DNA of 64,000 nucleotides from Peptostreptococcaceae bacterium pGA-8 (GCA_900112915.1 FONK01000003.1:1-64000); one strand, 5' to 3'; positions 1 to 7,028 are shown, counted from the first letter of the stretch. The notes: generated by a model from the letters alone, not told the origin. Made by a program: numbers and translations.

Positions 1-120
1 CGAGCAGTTAACCAGGCTGCATATATACCGCCGGAAGAAGGATTTGAAATTATAAGAAAATATTATGACATTGAGCTGAACTCCAAACCCGAGACTATAG
101 ACATCAGCGATTTTTTATAG
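1..120 (+). CDS. C-terminal end of an unidentified phage early protein (partial)
   Basis: The first 120 bases are one open frame ending in TAG, giving the last 39 residues of a protein whose start lies left of the window. The tail is acidic and ends in IDISDFL. An acidic, aromatic-ended tip is seen in single-stranded-DNA-binding and other replication proteins, but the fragment is too short to assign. It ends 8 bases before the PcfJ-like gene, so it belongs to the same early phage operon. Confidence 0.6.
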   Translation, partial: RAVNQAAYIPPEEGFEIIRKYYDIELNSKPETIDISDFL

Positions 121-128
121 GTGGCAAA

Positions 129-1604
129 ATGCAAAAAGAAAAACCATACAAAATTTTAAAACCGCCAAAAGGGTTAGAAAGATACATCCTGATGCATGCG
201 GATAAAGGATATCTGATTACAGACAATAAAACCCGAATAGGAACTTGTAGTTGTTGCGGCAGACCGCAAAAAATATACGGATTAAAACATAATGACACAG
301 CATGTTGCGCACATTGTAACAGAACGGTAATTGTTAAAGAGAGCCGGTACGGCAGAAAAAAACTAGAAGAAAGAGGTCGCATATTATACCTAAAAAAATA
401 TAGTGCTACCACTTACGCAGAATTACTGCATTACACAATTGACTACACAACAACAATTCCAACAGTCCTGTACGCTGAGTCTGATGTATATAAACTTAAT
501 AAGGAAGTTCAAGAAAGATATGAATATGTTCGGCTATATGTAAACGGCACATGGCAATGGTGCTGGGAAAAAGCAAGAACTGTTAAAATAACAGATGTTT
601 TTAGAGGCTTTGGCTGGAAAGGCCACTATATAAAAACTATATTTTACAACCCGTCAATTAGTGAGACCGGAACGGATCTGAGGTATGCTGATTTCAGCAT
701 TTGCATGGATGAGCTTGGTCAATACCCTCCTGACTATGTAATTGGCTACATAAATAATTTTCTCAAATATCCATCAATTGAGATTCTACAAAAATCCGGA
801 TTTTTACATATCGTTAAACAAAAATCCTTTTACAACGTCGGATCACGAGCAATTAATTGGAGAGGGAGAAATTTAAAAAAAATATTAAAACTGGATGCTG
901 GCGAATTGACGGAATTCAGAAAAATAAATATGGGGGAAATCTATACACTTGAGGAGTACAAAAAAATCAAAAAAATATTTTTAATGTTAAGTTTTAAATA
1001 CATACATCTTTTTAGATGGGATAGCATAAATAAAAACCAAATAGAAGAAATTATTAAATATATGACTATAGAAACGCTGTACAAATATGTTTGTAAAAAC
1101 AAAATCCCAATAACCGATTACCAGGATTATTTTTCAGATTTGCAAAAATTACAACTTAATTTAGCCAATCGCAGAATATTAAGACCTAAGGATTTTGTAA
1201 AAGCTCATGCCGAAAGAGCAAAGCAGGTTGTGGCCTTACAAAATGAAATTACACTAAAAAAGTTTTTAGAAAATGATATAGCTGCCGGATTGGAGTATAA
1301 CGACAACAAATATTTAATAAGACCGGCAGCCAGTCCTGAAGAGTTGCAAAAAGAAGGAGATGTTCTCGGACATTGTGTAGGCACCTATATAAATAAAATG
1401 GCAGATAAAAGATGTGCAATCTTATTTGTAAGACTATCAGCCGAGCCAAATAACCCCTTGTACACGATAGAGCTTAGCCCTGACTACAAAATTAAACAGT
1501 TTAGGGGGAGATATAATAGCACCCCACCTGAAGATGCTAAAAAGTTTGTAAGCGACTGGACAGAATGGCTTGCAAAAACGAAAAGAATAAAAAAAGGAGC
1601 ATAA
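129..1604 (+). CDS. PcfJ-like domain phage protein
   Basis: A 491-residue protein. Near the N-terminus a Cys-rich knuckle (C40, C42, C43 and C59, C60, C63) looks metal-binding. The C-terminal 80 residues carry the signature of the PcfJ-like family, starting with HCVGTYINKM at about residue 415 and followed by LYTIELSPDYKIKQFRG. PcfJ-like proteins are common in Firmicutes prophages and conjugative plasmids, usually near recombination or replication genes; their biochemical role is not established. The GGTGG ribosome site lies just upstream. It is followed directly by the DUF3102 gene. The family call is firm, the function unknown. Confidence 0.8.
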   Translation: MQKEKPYKILKPPKGLERYILMHADKGYLITDNKTRIGTCSCCGRPQKIYGLKHNDTACCAHCNRTVIVKESRYGRKKLEERGRILYLKKYSATTYAELLHYTIDYTTTIPTVLYAESDVYKLNKEVQERYEYVRLYVNGTWQWCWEKARTVKITDVFRGFGWKGHYIKTIFYNPSISETGTDLRYADFSICMDELGQYPPDYVIGYINNFLKYPSIEILQKSGFLHIVKQKSFYNVGSRAINWRGRNLKKILKLDAGELTEFRKINMGEIYTLEEYKKIKKIFLMLSFKYIHLFRWDSINKNQIEEIIKYMTIETLYKYVCKNKIPITDYQDYFSDLQKLQLNLANRRILRPKDFVKAHAERAKQVVALQNEITLKKFLENDIAAGLEYNDNKYLIRPAASPEELQKEGDVLGHCVGTYINKMADKRCAILFVRLSAEPNNPLYTIELSPDYKIKQFRGRYNSTPPEDAKKFVSDWTEWLAKTKRIKKGA

Positions 1605-1606
1605 AA

Positions 1607-2596
1607 ATGAATGAAATTATAGATGTAGAATTTAAAGAAATAACAGATTTTAGCAATCGAAGCACAGAAGAACTAACCGCAGAGGCTAATGCCCTGTGGG
1701 AGCAAATGGAAGCTATAGGCAATCTTGGACTTATGATGGCAGTCAAGGCAGGTATGAGACTAATTGAGATTAAAAACCGTGTGCCTCATGGGTCGTGGGA
1801 AGATTGGGTCGATAAAAACTGCAAATTTTCAAAAAGAAAAGCCAGCAATATGATTAAACTGGCGGAAAAATCCAGGGGAAATGACAGTATATTTTCAAAT
1901 CGGCAAACGTTTGCCGATTTGGGAATTTCAAAGGTTTGGGAGCTCCTCTCAACGACAGAAGAGGTAGCAGAAACAGTACTTGAAAATGAAAATTTAGAGG
2001 ACATGACTGTAAAGGAGCTACGTGAAGAAATAAGAGTAACTAAAGCCGCATATGACAGAATAGAAGCAGATCGAAGAGAGATTGAAGCTGAAGCCAAGCG
2101 AGCCAAAGCTGAAATTCTGGAATTAAAAAAGCAACTAGAAGGTCCGGCTACACGGTCAGAGTCTACAGAAGCATTAGAGGCAGAGCTGAAAGAATTACAA
2201 GAAAAACTCGAGAAAAAAGAGCAGGAGATTAAAGACGCTAAAGCGAAGCAGAAAGAACTCATAAAAAAAGAAAAAGACAAGCTGCTTGCTGAAAAAGAGC
2301 ATGCAAAAATGGAAGCAAAGGCGGAAGCTGAAAAAAGCTTTAAAGACGAGTTGGAATCTAAGCGTGCAGAGGATCGAAAAAGAATTGAAACTCTTGAAGA
2401 AGAATTGGCTAAGGCAGAAAAAAAGCTAAGCGCTTCCGGAAATGAAAAGCTGCTCCAAATTAAAATACATGCCGAAACTATCCAAAATAGTTTTGACAAA
2501 ATTAAAGAAACTATAGAGCAGACCGAGCCAGAAACTGCAGAAAAAATGAAGAATTTTATAAGAGCGGTACTTGATAAAGTAAAAGGAGAGCTATAA
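1607..2596 (+). CDS. DUF3102 domain protein with long coiled coil
   Basis: I take the ATG at 1607, which has AAAGGAG 7 bases upstream, over an in-frame ATG at 1565 that would overlap the previous gene; this gives 329 residues. Residues 25-85 match the DUF3102 family: a helical region with VPHGSWEDWVDKNCKFSKR and a following SNRQTFADLGISKVW segment, which resembles the HTH part of ParB/KorB-like proteins. Residues 135-290 are a Lys/Glu/Ala-rich coiled coil. DUF3102 genes are frequent in prophages and mobile elements; DNA binding is inferred, not shown. A 26-bp perfect palindrome lies inside the coding sequence at 1896-1921. Confidence 0.8.
   Translation: MNEIIDVEFKEITDFSNRSTEELTAEANALWEQMEAIGNLGLMMAVKAGMRLIEIKNRVPHGSWEDWVDKNCKFSKRKASNMIKLAEKSRGNDSIFSNRQTFADLGISKVWELLSTTEEVAETVLENENLEDMTVKELREEIRVTKAAYDRIEADRREIEAEAKRAKAEILELKKQLEGPATRSESTEALEAELKELQEKLEKKEQEIKDAKAKQKELIKKEKDKLLAEKEHAKMEAKAEAEKSFKDELESKRAEDRKRIETLEEELAKAEKKLSASGNEKLLQIKIHAETIQNSFDKIKETIEQTEPETAEKMKNFIRAVLDKVKGEL
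1896..1921. repeat. 26-bp perfect palindrome inside the DUF3102 gene
   Basis: The half-site CAAATCGGCAAAC at 1896-1908 is followed immediately by its exact reverse complement at 1909-1921, with no spacer. It lies in codons for SNRQTFADL of the DUF3102 protein. Such length without mismatch is unusual for coding DNA and would suit a dimeric DNA-binding protein; that role is inferred. Confidence 0.85.
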
Positions 2597-2781
2597 TGCG
2601 AGCAAAAATAGACAATGACTGGTCAATTGAGCAGGCGGCAGACAAAGAAGAAATATTTGCAATTAATAAAAAGAAGGGCGTAGCTTATAAAATAGGCACT
2701 TCCGGAAAGAAACTCAATCGTATAGAACTGCTAAAGCTTGTTGAAAATTATCTAAAATTAAACAATTTTTTGGAGGAATAG
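2596..2781 (+). CDS. small phage protein of unknown function (61 aa)
   Basis: The ATG at 2596 shares one base with the DUF3102 stop codon (TAATG), so translation is probably coupled. AAAGGAG lies about 10 bases upstream inside the previous gene. The protein is basic, 61 residues, with no membrane segment and no motif I recognise. The tight spacing in the early operon supports it being real. Confidence 0.6.
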   Translation: MRAKIDNDWSIEQAADKEEIFAINKKKGVAYKIGTSGKKLNRIELLKLVENYLKLNNFLEE

Positions 2782-2782
2782 C

Positions 2783-3031
2783 ATGGATTTACAAAAACTA
2801 GAAAAAGCAAAAAAGCTGCAATGTGAAATTGATGAACTATCTGCATTTTTAAGTCATGATGGATGGAAACATAAATTCTTCAAAATCAAAACAGATCTTG
2901 AATCGCCCATACCTCTTTGGGGGGGCTACGATTTTAAGACATACAATCCATCGAATGAATTGAAAGATAAAATCAAAAGCGCAATGCAGGATTATTTGGC
3001 AGATTTGTTAGCAGAATTGGAAGAATTGTAA
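2783..3031 (+). CDS. small phage protein of unknown function (82 aa)
   Basis: Starts two bases after the previous stop, with GGAGG about 8 bases upstream. The 82-residue product starts with a helical EKAKKLQCEIDELSAFLS segment and ends in an acidic helix (DLLAELEEL); the middle has aromatic residues around WKHKFF and PLWGGYDF. I do not recognise the family. Its place in the operon and good ribosome site support translation. Confidence 0.6.
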   Translation: MDLQKLEKAKKLQCEIDELSAFLSHDGWKHKFFKIKTDLESPIPLWGGYDFKTYNPSNELKDKIKSAMQDYLADLLAELEEL

Positions 3032-3042
3032 AGGAGTTTAAT

Positions 3043-3162
3043 GTGGGGATAATGACAGCGTTTAACATAGCCACAGGCGCAATGGCTGTAGCGGCAATAA
3101 TAGGAGCAATCCTAGTAGCAGATGTATTAATTACAACAATTAAAAATAGGAGAGAAAAATGA
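3043..3162 (+). CDS. small single-pass membrane protein of phage (39 aa)
   Basis: An open frame from GTG at 3043 (AAGGAG six bases upstream) or ATG at 3052 ends in TGA at 3160-3162, overlapping the next gene's ATG by four bases. The product is 36-39 residues: a hydrophobic helix (AMAVAAIIGAILVADVLI) followed by a basic tail (KNRREK), typical of a small inner-membrane phage peptide. Function unknown. The last ~40 bases are nearly repeated at 4452-4490. Confidence 0.55.
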   Translation: MGIMTAFNIATGAMAVAAIIGAILVADVLITTIKNRREK

Positions 3163-3163
3163 A
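3124..3163 (+). repeat. direct repeat, copy 1 (leader/RBS segment)
   Basis: This stretch of about 40 bases, TATTAATTACAACAATTA followed by an AGGAGAGAAAA ribosome site and an ATG, recurs with few changes at 4452-4490. Here it overlaps the end of the small membrane protein and supplies the ribosome site of the gene at 3159. It is probably a recombination joint between early gene cassettes. Confidence 0.7.
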
Positions 3164-3350
3164 AAATAAAGAGCTTATTGAATTGCTAAAAGCATATGAG
3201 CCGGATCAAGAAGTGGTCATCGAAACAAAAGAAATGCTAACAGATATTAAAGGTACAAGAAATGTAATTAATATGGATCATGACAACTCTTGCATAGCTA
3301 TAGTTGCAGAGGATGAAATTGAAGAGAGAGTGACTGACTTATGGGGATAA
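3159..3350 (+). CDS. small phage protein of unknown function (63 aa)
   Basis: Starts at ATG 3159, overlapping the previous stop (ATGA), with AGGAGAG seven bases upstream. The 63-residue product is acidic, starts with an ELIELLKAYEPDQEVVI segment and ends in EEIEERVTDLWG. Proteins with this N-terminal pattern recur in Firmicutes prophages, but the function is unknown. It overlaps the next gene by 10 bases. Confidence 0.6.
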   Translation: MKNKELIELLKAYEPDQEVVIETKEMLTDIKGTRNVINMDHDNSCIAIVAEDEIEERVTDLWG

Positions 3351-3547
3351 GTGATAAACCTTGTCTTGATTGCGTCGAAAGAAGCATTGGATGTCACGGC
3401 AGATGCTTTGCTTATAACATCTGGAAGGATGTTCTAGCAAAGCGCAATCAAAAAGTAAAAAAAGAGAAACTCAGCGAAGCGAATATTTACATAGGCGACA
3501 GGCAGGCAAGATTTTGGGAAAGGAAAAATAAGGAGAAATCAAAATGA
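3341..3547 (+). CDS. Cys-rich small phage protein (68 aa)
   Basis: The N-terminus carries four closely spaced cysteines (CLDCVERSIGCHGRC, residues 8-22), a compact putative zinc-binding knuckle widely seen in early prophage genes. The rest is basic and helical. It overlaps the preceding gene by 10 bases and the following gene by 4 (ATGA), so it is within a translationally coupled set. Biochemical function unknown. Confidence 0.65.
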   Translation: MGISDKPCLDCVERSIGCHGRCFAYNIWKDVLAKRNQKVKKEKLSEANIYIGDRQARFWERKNKEKSK

Positions 3548-3834
3548 CTATTTATATCAGCGGGAAAATAACGGGATGTGAAAATTACAAACAAAAATTT
3601 GGAGAGGCTAAACAAAAACTCCAAAATCAATATCCAGGAGCAAAGATTATAAATCCGTCAAAAATAAAATTACCGGATGTCTGCGATTGGGAGGATTATA
3701 TGCACATATGTCTGCATCTTTTAAAAAAGGCAGATACTATCTACATGCTAGATAATTGGCTAGACAGTCCAGGAGCATGCATTGAATATGCTTGTGCGTT
3801 AAAACTTGGTAAAGCAATAATTTTCGGGGATTAA
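3544..3834 (+). CDS. DUF4406 / deoxyribosyltransferase-like protein
   Basis: A 96-residue protein starting MTIYISGKITG, with a conserved DTIYMLDNWLDSPGACIEY block near the C-terminus. This matches the DUF4406 family, a small Rossmann-like fold related to nucleoside 2-deoxyribosyltransferases. Members are frequent in phages and may act in nucleotide salvage or hypermodification, but activity is generally unproven. The gene has an AAGGAG site upstream and overlaps the Cys-rich gene by four bases. Confidence 0.8.
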   Translation: MTIYISGKITGCENYKQKFGEAKQKLQNQYPGAKIINPSKIKLPDVCDWEDYMHICLHLLKKADTIYMLDNWLDSPGACIEYACALKLGKAIIFGD

Positions 3835-3889
3835 ACAATATAAACTTGAGAAGAACGCAGAAGAGCTGAGAGAGGAGCAAGTATAAAAA

Positions 3890-3967
3890 ATGAAGAAGGG
3901 AAAACACAGCAGCGGGTGTAAGAGGGATTTCCCCAATTGCCCGTGTCTGACAATGGAGGAGATATGA
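3890..3967 (+). CDS. possible 25-aa Cys-containing phage peptide
   Basis: A short frame from ATG 3890 to TGA 3967 encodes 25 residues with three cysteines (CKRDFPNCPC). Its stop overlaps the start of the next gene (ATGA), which suggests coupled translation, but the AGGAG upstream is about 13 bases away, longer than ideal. It may be only a leader. Low confidence. Confidence 0.35.
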   Translation: MKKGKHSSGCKRDFPNCPCLTMEEI

Positions 3968-4266
3968 AACATTTACACGCGGTTTACTTTGACAAAACCA
4001 CATTCGGAATGGGCGTTGAAACCAATACGGAAGCATACAGAGAATTCAAGAAGGCGGTTCGGGAAGAAATTATCCTTGGGATTTTAGGAATTCCCGTCAG
4101 CATATTGACCGTACCTGCCCAAAATCTTGCAGCTATAATGCAGGAGGCTCACTGGATTGTGAGCGAACGCAAGGGCATAGACAAATTTAAAATCGAAGGA
4201 TTATTTCAGGACGAAGAAGTCTATGTTAAGTACAAAGACCCTTTTAACATTAATGACAGGAGGTAG
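3964..4266 (+). CDS. phage protein of unknown function (100 aa)
   Basis: I choose ATG 3964, preceded by GGAGG at 3956-3960, over an in-frame ATG at 3937 without a ribosome site. The 100-residue product has a helical start with a YREFKKAVREEII segment, a hydrophobic stretch (ILGIPVSILTVPAQNLAAIM) and an acidic end. No family recognised; the hydrophobic part is too proline-broken for a clear membrane helix. Confidence 0.55.
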   Translation: MKHLHAVYFDKTTFGMGVETNTEAYREFKKAVREEIILGILGIPVSILTVPAQNLAAIMQEAHWIVSERKGIDKFKIEGLFQDEEVYVKYKDPFNINDRR

Positions 4267-4283
4267 GAACAGGAGGTATAACT

Positions 4284-4460
4284 ATGATTACACAAGCTAA
4301 ATTAATAAATTATGCAAGCAATTTTTTGAATTCAGAAATAGAGAATATCGAGAAACTGTTAAAGGACGACAGCATTGATGATGTGAGTAGAGATATATTG
4401 AACAAGCTTTTGAAAACATACAAACAAGACCTTGAAGAAATGGAAAAGGAGATATATTAA
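4284..4460 (+). CDS. small helical phage protein (58 aa)
   Basis: An open frame from ATG 4284 to TAA 4460 encodes 58 residues that look like one long charged helix pair (NSEIENIEKLLKDDSID and KTYKQDLEEMEKEIY). AGGAGG lies 6 bases upstream, a strong site. No family recognised. The stop lies within the second copy of the leader repeat. Confidence 0.6.
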   Translation: MITQAKLINYASNFLNSEIENIEKLLKDDSIDDVSRDILNKLLKTYKQDLEEMEKEIY

Positions 4461-4490
4461 TTACAACAATTAGAAACAGGAGAGAAAATG
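4452..4490 (+). repeat. direct repeat, copy 2 (leader/RBS segment)
   Basis: Near-copy of 3124-3163: TATTAATTACAACAATTA, then an AGGAGAGAAAA ribosome site and ATG. It serves the XF1762-type gene at 4488. The few differences include one A fewer before the ATG. The interval between copies holds the DUF4406 and neighbouring genes. Confidence 0.7.
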
Positions 4491-4925
4491 GAAATCAGAC
4501 CGATAACCTTCCGACAAGCCTGTGATTTTGTATCGCAACACCACCGACACCATCGACCGACGGTTGGTTGTAAGTTTTGTGTAGGACTTTATGACAGTGA
4601 CAATCTCGTAGGTGTTGCGATATGCGGCAGACCTGTTAGCCGACACCTTGACGATGGATTAACCTGTGAAATCAACAGGGTATGTACTGATGGTACATAC
4701 AATGCCTGCTCTATGTTATATGGTGCGTGCTGTCGAGTAGCTAAAGAAATGGGTTATAAGAGAATCATTACTTATATTCTTGAATCTGAAAACGGTGCGA
4801 GCCTTAAAGCAAGCAATTTTACTTGTGAAGGAAAAGCCGGGGGCGTTAAGTGGAACGGTACTCGTGATACCGGGCAGTCTTATCCTCACGAAATGAAAAC
4901 AAGATGGTCGAGGAGGTTAGTATAA
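4488..4925 (+). CDS. XF1762-family (GNAT-like) phage protein
   Basis: A 145-residue protein with the features of the XF1762 family: RPITFRQACDFVSQHHRHH at the start, CGRPVSRHLDDG in the middle, EINRVCTDGTYNACSMLYGAC, and SYPHEMKTRW near the end. The family is fold-related to GNAT acetyltransferases, and many members sit in prophages; substrate unknown. AGGAGAG lies seven bases upstream. Sure of the family, not of any reaction. Confidence 0.75.
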   Translation: MEIRPITFRQACDFVSQHHRHHRPTVGCKFCVGLYDSDNLVGVAICGRPVSRHLDDGLTCEINRVCTDGTYNACSMLYGACCRVAKEMGYKRIITYILESENGASLKASNFTCEGKAGGVKWNGTRDTGQSYPHEMKTRWSRRLV

Positions 4926-4926
4926 C

Positions 4927-4992
4927 GTGGCAAATGAATTAAAATCCTGTCCTTTTGGAAGAAGAGCATTATGCTTTAAGAAGAAGATGTAA
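4927..4992 (+). pseudogene. possible decayed Lar-type zinc-ribbon gene
   Basis: A GTG-started frame of 21 codons encodes NELKSCPFGRRALCF and then stops. Full-length Lar-family restriction-alleviation proteins start with a similar LKPCPFCG knuckle and run 60-80 residues. Here the second cysteine codon is absent and a stop follows soon after, so this may be a remnant. The similarity is short and the call weak. Confidence 0.3.
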
Positions 4993-5048
4993 ACTTAATT
5001 TTGTGATTGTAAGAGCCACGAGCCCATTACAAGCAGTACAAAACAAAT

Positions 5049-5198
5049 ATGATCCTATCATTAACAGAGGCCGCCTTTGAGGGGCGAGTAAATAAAATAA
5101 CCCTGCAAATCGCAGGTGCAAAAATCAGCATTAAAAGGGCAAATGATAAGGTAAAAATCGAAAGAAAAGATGTTAAAACTTTCAGCGCTGAAAGATAA
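5049..5198 (+). CDS. doubtful small phage ORF (49 aa)
   Basis: ATG 5049 to TAA 5198 gives 49 residues (MILSLTEAAFEGRVNKITLQ at the start), with plausible composition but no recognisable ribosome site. It fills the space between the Lar-like remnant and the Rep-like gene. The end contains a 16-bp palindrome (5179-5194). Could be part of a decayed gene. Confidence 0.35.
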   Translation: MILSLTEAAFEGRVNKITLQIAGAKISIKRANDKVKIERKDVKTFSAER

Positions 5199-5309
5199 AA
5201 AACTTCCTTCATATATAAAGGAAAGAAAAAACATAAAGATCCCTGCAGAAAAAACTCTGCAGGGAATAATTATAGGGCATAACTACAAGCGGTGGAAGAG
5301 AGTCCGCTT
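5179..5309 (+). other. palindrome and three hairpins upstream of the Rep-like gene
   Basis: Four inverted repeats lie in 130 bases: a perfect 16-bp palindrome CTTTCAGCGCTGAAAG (5179-5194); TTCCTT/AAGGAA (5204-5209, 5218-5223); CCCTGCAG/CTGCAGGG (5241-5248, 5257-5264); and AAGCGG/CCGCTT (5287-5292, 5304-5309). The rest of 5199-5349 has no gene. They could be terminators or, given the HUH protein directly downstream, a replication origin; none has a good T-run on the plus strand. Confidence 0.6.
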
Positions 5310-5349
5310 ATGACTTGATAAAGAGTATTAAACTTAGGTACATCAAAAA

Positions 5350-6183
5350 ATGAAACTAGCACTAAGAGAAACAATTATTGCAGGGAATTTAATTTTTAAT
5401 AAAATCACAACTCGCAGAAAAAATGACAAAATAAAAACGAGAGCAAAAAAAAGCAATCCCACGCCAATGTCAGTGGAAAAAATGAATCAGCATTATGCAG
5501 AGAAAAAATTCAATATCTTGCTACATCACAATTTTAAAGCCGGAGATCTATATGTGACTTTGACATATAGAAATAATCCTGATAAAGATTACGCTAATAA
5601 AAAAATAACTAGTTTTATAAAAAAGTTGAAGAGGAGATATAAAAAAGCAGAAGTAGAACTTAAATGGGTCCATGTAACAGAATATGAAAACTGCAATAAT
5701 TTACATCATCACTTTGTACTAAGCTACATAGATCCAGCGATAATTTACGATTGCTGGAAAGAGGGCTTTATAAAGATAGCATTGCTAGATGAGAGTGGAG
5801 ACTGGAGAAAGTTAGGAAATTATTTAATCAAAGAGACAAGTAGAACATTTAGAAATCCAGATGCATTTTCAAAGCAACGATACTCAAAATCAAGAAATGT
5901 TGTCATGCCGGAAGTAAGAGTTGAAGAGGTAAGCACAGAACAATTGTTTGTAGCAAAAGCAACAAAGGGATATTATATTGATCAAGACAGTATAATCAAA
6001 GGCATAAATCCTGACACTGATAAGCCATATATAGAATTTGTCCAGGTGGCACTTGATACACCGTGTAAAAAGTATTGCAGAGGCAAACGCAAAAAGTATA
6101 AGCGAGAGCGTATTAAGCAGATAATTGCAGAGAGACAATTAAGCCTTGCAGATATGCAAGGCAATCTTGAGGTACAAAAATGA
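5350..6183 (+). CDS. HUH rolling-circle Rep-like protein
   Basis: A 277-residue basic protein with the three ordered motifs of HUH replication initiators: motif 1 LYVTLTYR (residues 67-74), motif 2 LHHHFVL (118-124, the metal-binding His pair) and a motif-3-like LGNYLIKE (155-162) with Tyr158 as candidate nucleophile. Family members nick one strand at an origin hairpin and attach through the Tyr. In Firmicutes prophages such genes are annotated as rolling-circle replication-associated, but their role in tailed-phage life is unclear. No strong ribosome site precedes ATG 5350. It overlaps the next gene by four bases (ATGA). Its C-terminal 40 residues are Lys/Arg-rich. Confidence 0.7.
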   Translation: MKLALRETIIAGNLIFNKITTRRKNDKIKTRAKKSNPTPMSVEKMNQHYAEKKFNILLHHNFKAGDLYVTLTYRNNPDKDYANKKITSFIKKLKRRYKKAEVELKWVHVTEYENCNNLHHHFVLSYIDPAIIYDCWKEGFIKIALLDESGDWRKLGNYLIKETSRTFRNPDAFSKQRYSKSRNVVMPEVRVEEVSTEQLFVAKATKGYYIDQDSIIKGINPDTDKPYIEFVQVALDTPCKKYCRGKRKKYKRERIKQIIAERQLSLADMQGNLEVQK

Positions 6184-6605
6184 CAGCAAAAGAATATTTA
6201 AAACAATACAAAGAAATAGAAGTTAAATTGAGCTTGATTGAGGATGAAATTATAAACTATGAAACGATGGCTGGACATATAACAACAGCGACGGATTCTG
6301 TTATAGTGCAATCATCAAAAACAATAGATCGAATTGGGGATATAGCTGCTAACCTTGCGGATTTAAAACTTGAAGCTATGGAGTATCGTTCACGGCTTAT
6401 TACTCAAAGAGCAGAAATTACAAAGATACTATGCAAGCTAAAAGATGCCAGATTCATAACTGTACTTTATCTCAGATATATAAAGCTCAAAACGTGGGAA
6501 CAAATCAGCGTTGAAATTGGACACTATCTAAGACATACACACAGGATTCACGGCAAAGCTTTGCAGGAGCTCGAAAAAATATTAATAAAAGATGGCATTG
6601 AATGA
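6180..6605 (+). CDS. ArpU/DUF1492-type late transcription regulator
   Basis: A 141-residue protein with an N-terminal coiled coil and a C-terminal sigma-70 region-4-like HTH (VLYLRYIKLKTWEQISVEIG, then HRIHGKALQELEKIL). This layout and its place at the end of the early operon, just before HNH and head genes, fit the DUF1492/ArpU/RinA-type regulators that switch on late genes in phages of Firmicutes. It starts inside the end of the Rep-like gene. An inverted repeat and a terminator follow directly. Confidence 0.7.
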   Translation: MTAKEYLKQYKEIEVKLSLIEDEIINYETMAGHITTATDSVIVQSSKTIDRIGDIAANLADLKLEAMEYRSRLITQRAEITKILCKLKDARFITVLYLRYIKLKTWEQISVEIGHYLRHTHRIHGKALQELEKILIKDGIE

Positions 6606-6629
6606 CACTATCCCCCAGTGCTATAGTGT
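6605..6629 (+). promoter_or_regulatory. inverted repeat after the late-regulator gene
   Basis: ACACTAT (6605-6611) is mirrored by ATAGTGT (6623-6629) around an 11-base spacer, overlapping the stop of the regulator gene. It sits just upstream of a terminator and the late genes, so it may be a binding site of the regulator or part of a late promoter. Function is inferred. Confidence 0.4.
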
Positions 6630-6637
6630 AGATAGAG

Positions 6638-6676
6638 AAATACACGGGAGCACAAAGAAACTCCGTGTATTTTTAT
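6638..6676 (+). terminator. terminator between early and late phage genes
   Basis: AAATACACGG at 6638-6647 pairs with CCGTGTATTT at 6663-6672 (the stem continues GAG/CTC with one bulged G), followed by a short T-rich run. It should separate early transcription from the late operon and is a natural place for antitermination by the late regulator. Confidence 0.7.
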
Positions 6677-6698
6677 ATCGCTTTGAAGAGGTAATAGT

Positions 6699-7028
6699 AT
6701 GAGACTAGATAAGACGGGGGCTCACAGATCTAACTTTGAAAGAAATAGAAGAAAAATAATGGCAACTCACAATACCTGTGGGATATGTGGACAACCGGTT
6801 GATATGACATTAAAAACACCCCACCCTATGGCTCCATGTATAGATCACATTATTCCTATAGCAAAAGGAGGCCACCCGTCAGATATTGCCAATCTGCAAC
6901 TCGCACACTGGAGCTGTAATCGGCAGAAATCAGATAAATTATTTAAAGACAGCACTAAAGGCAATTTGCCTGTCGGAAATAGAAATCTTCCACAAAGCAT
7001 GGATTGGACTGATTATAAATCAAAATAA
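6699..7028 (+). CDS. HNH endonuclease, packaging-associated
   Basis: A 109-residue HNH nuclease: zinc cysteines in CGIC (27-30), the catalytic DHIIP (49-53), a GG turn, NLQ and HWSCNRQKSD (70-79); His70 replaces the third usual Cys. Small HNH proteins next to the terminase/portal genes are required with the terminase for cos cleavage in HK97-like phages, so this is probably that packaging partner rather than a homing nuclease. GAGG lies upstream of ATG 6699. No separate small terminase gene is visible nearby. Confidence 0.85.
   Translation: MRLDKTGAHRSNFERNRRKIMATHNTCGICGQPVDMTLKTPHPMAPCIDHIIPIAKGGHPSDIANLQLAHWSCNRQKSDKLFKDSTKGNLPVGNRNLPQSMDWTDYKSK

Noticed and set aside
1786-2499. 237-residue minus-strand ORF opposite the DUF3102 gene
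   Set aside because: Ser/Phe-rich low-complexity product that mirrors the Lys/Glu coiled-coil codons of the real gene; no ribosome site and no family.
5027-5212. 61-residue minus-strand ORF with a hydrophobic stretch near the Rep-like gene
   Set aside because: Lies over a plus-strand small ORF and hairpins, has no ribosome site, and minus-strand genes are not expected inside the phage operon.
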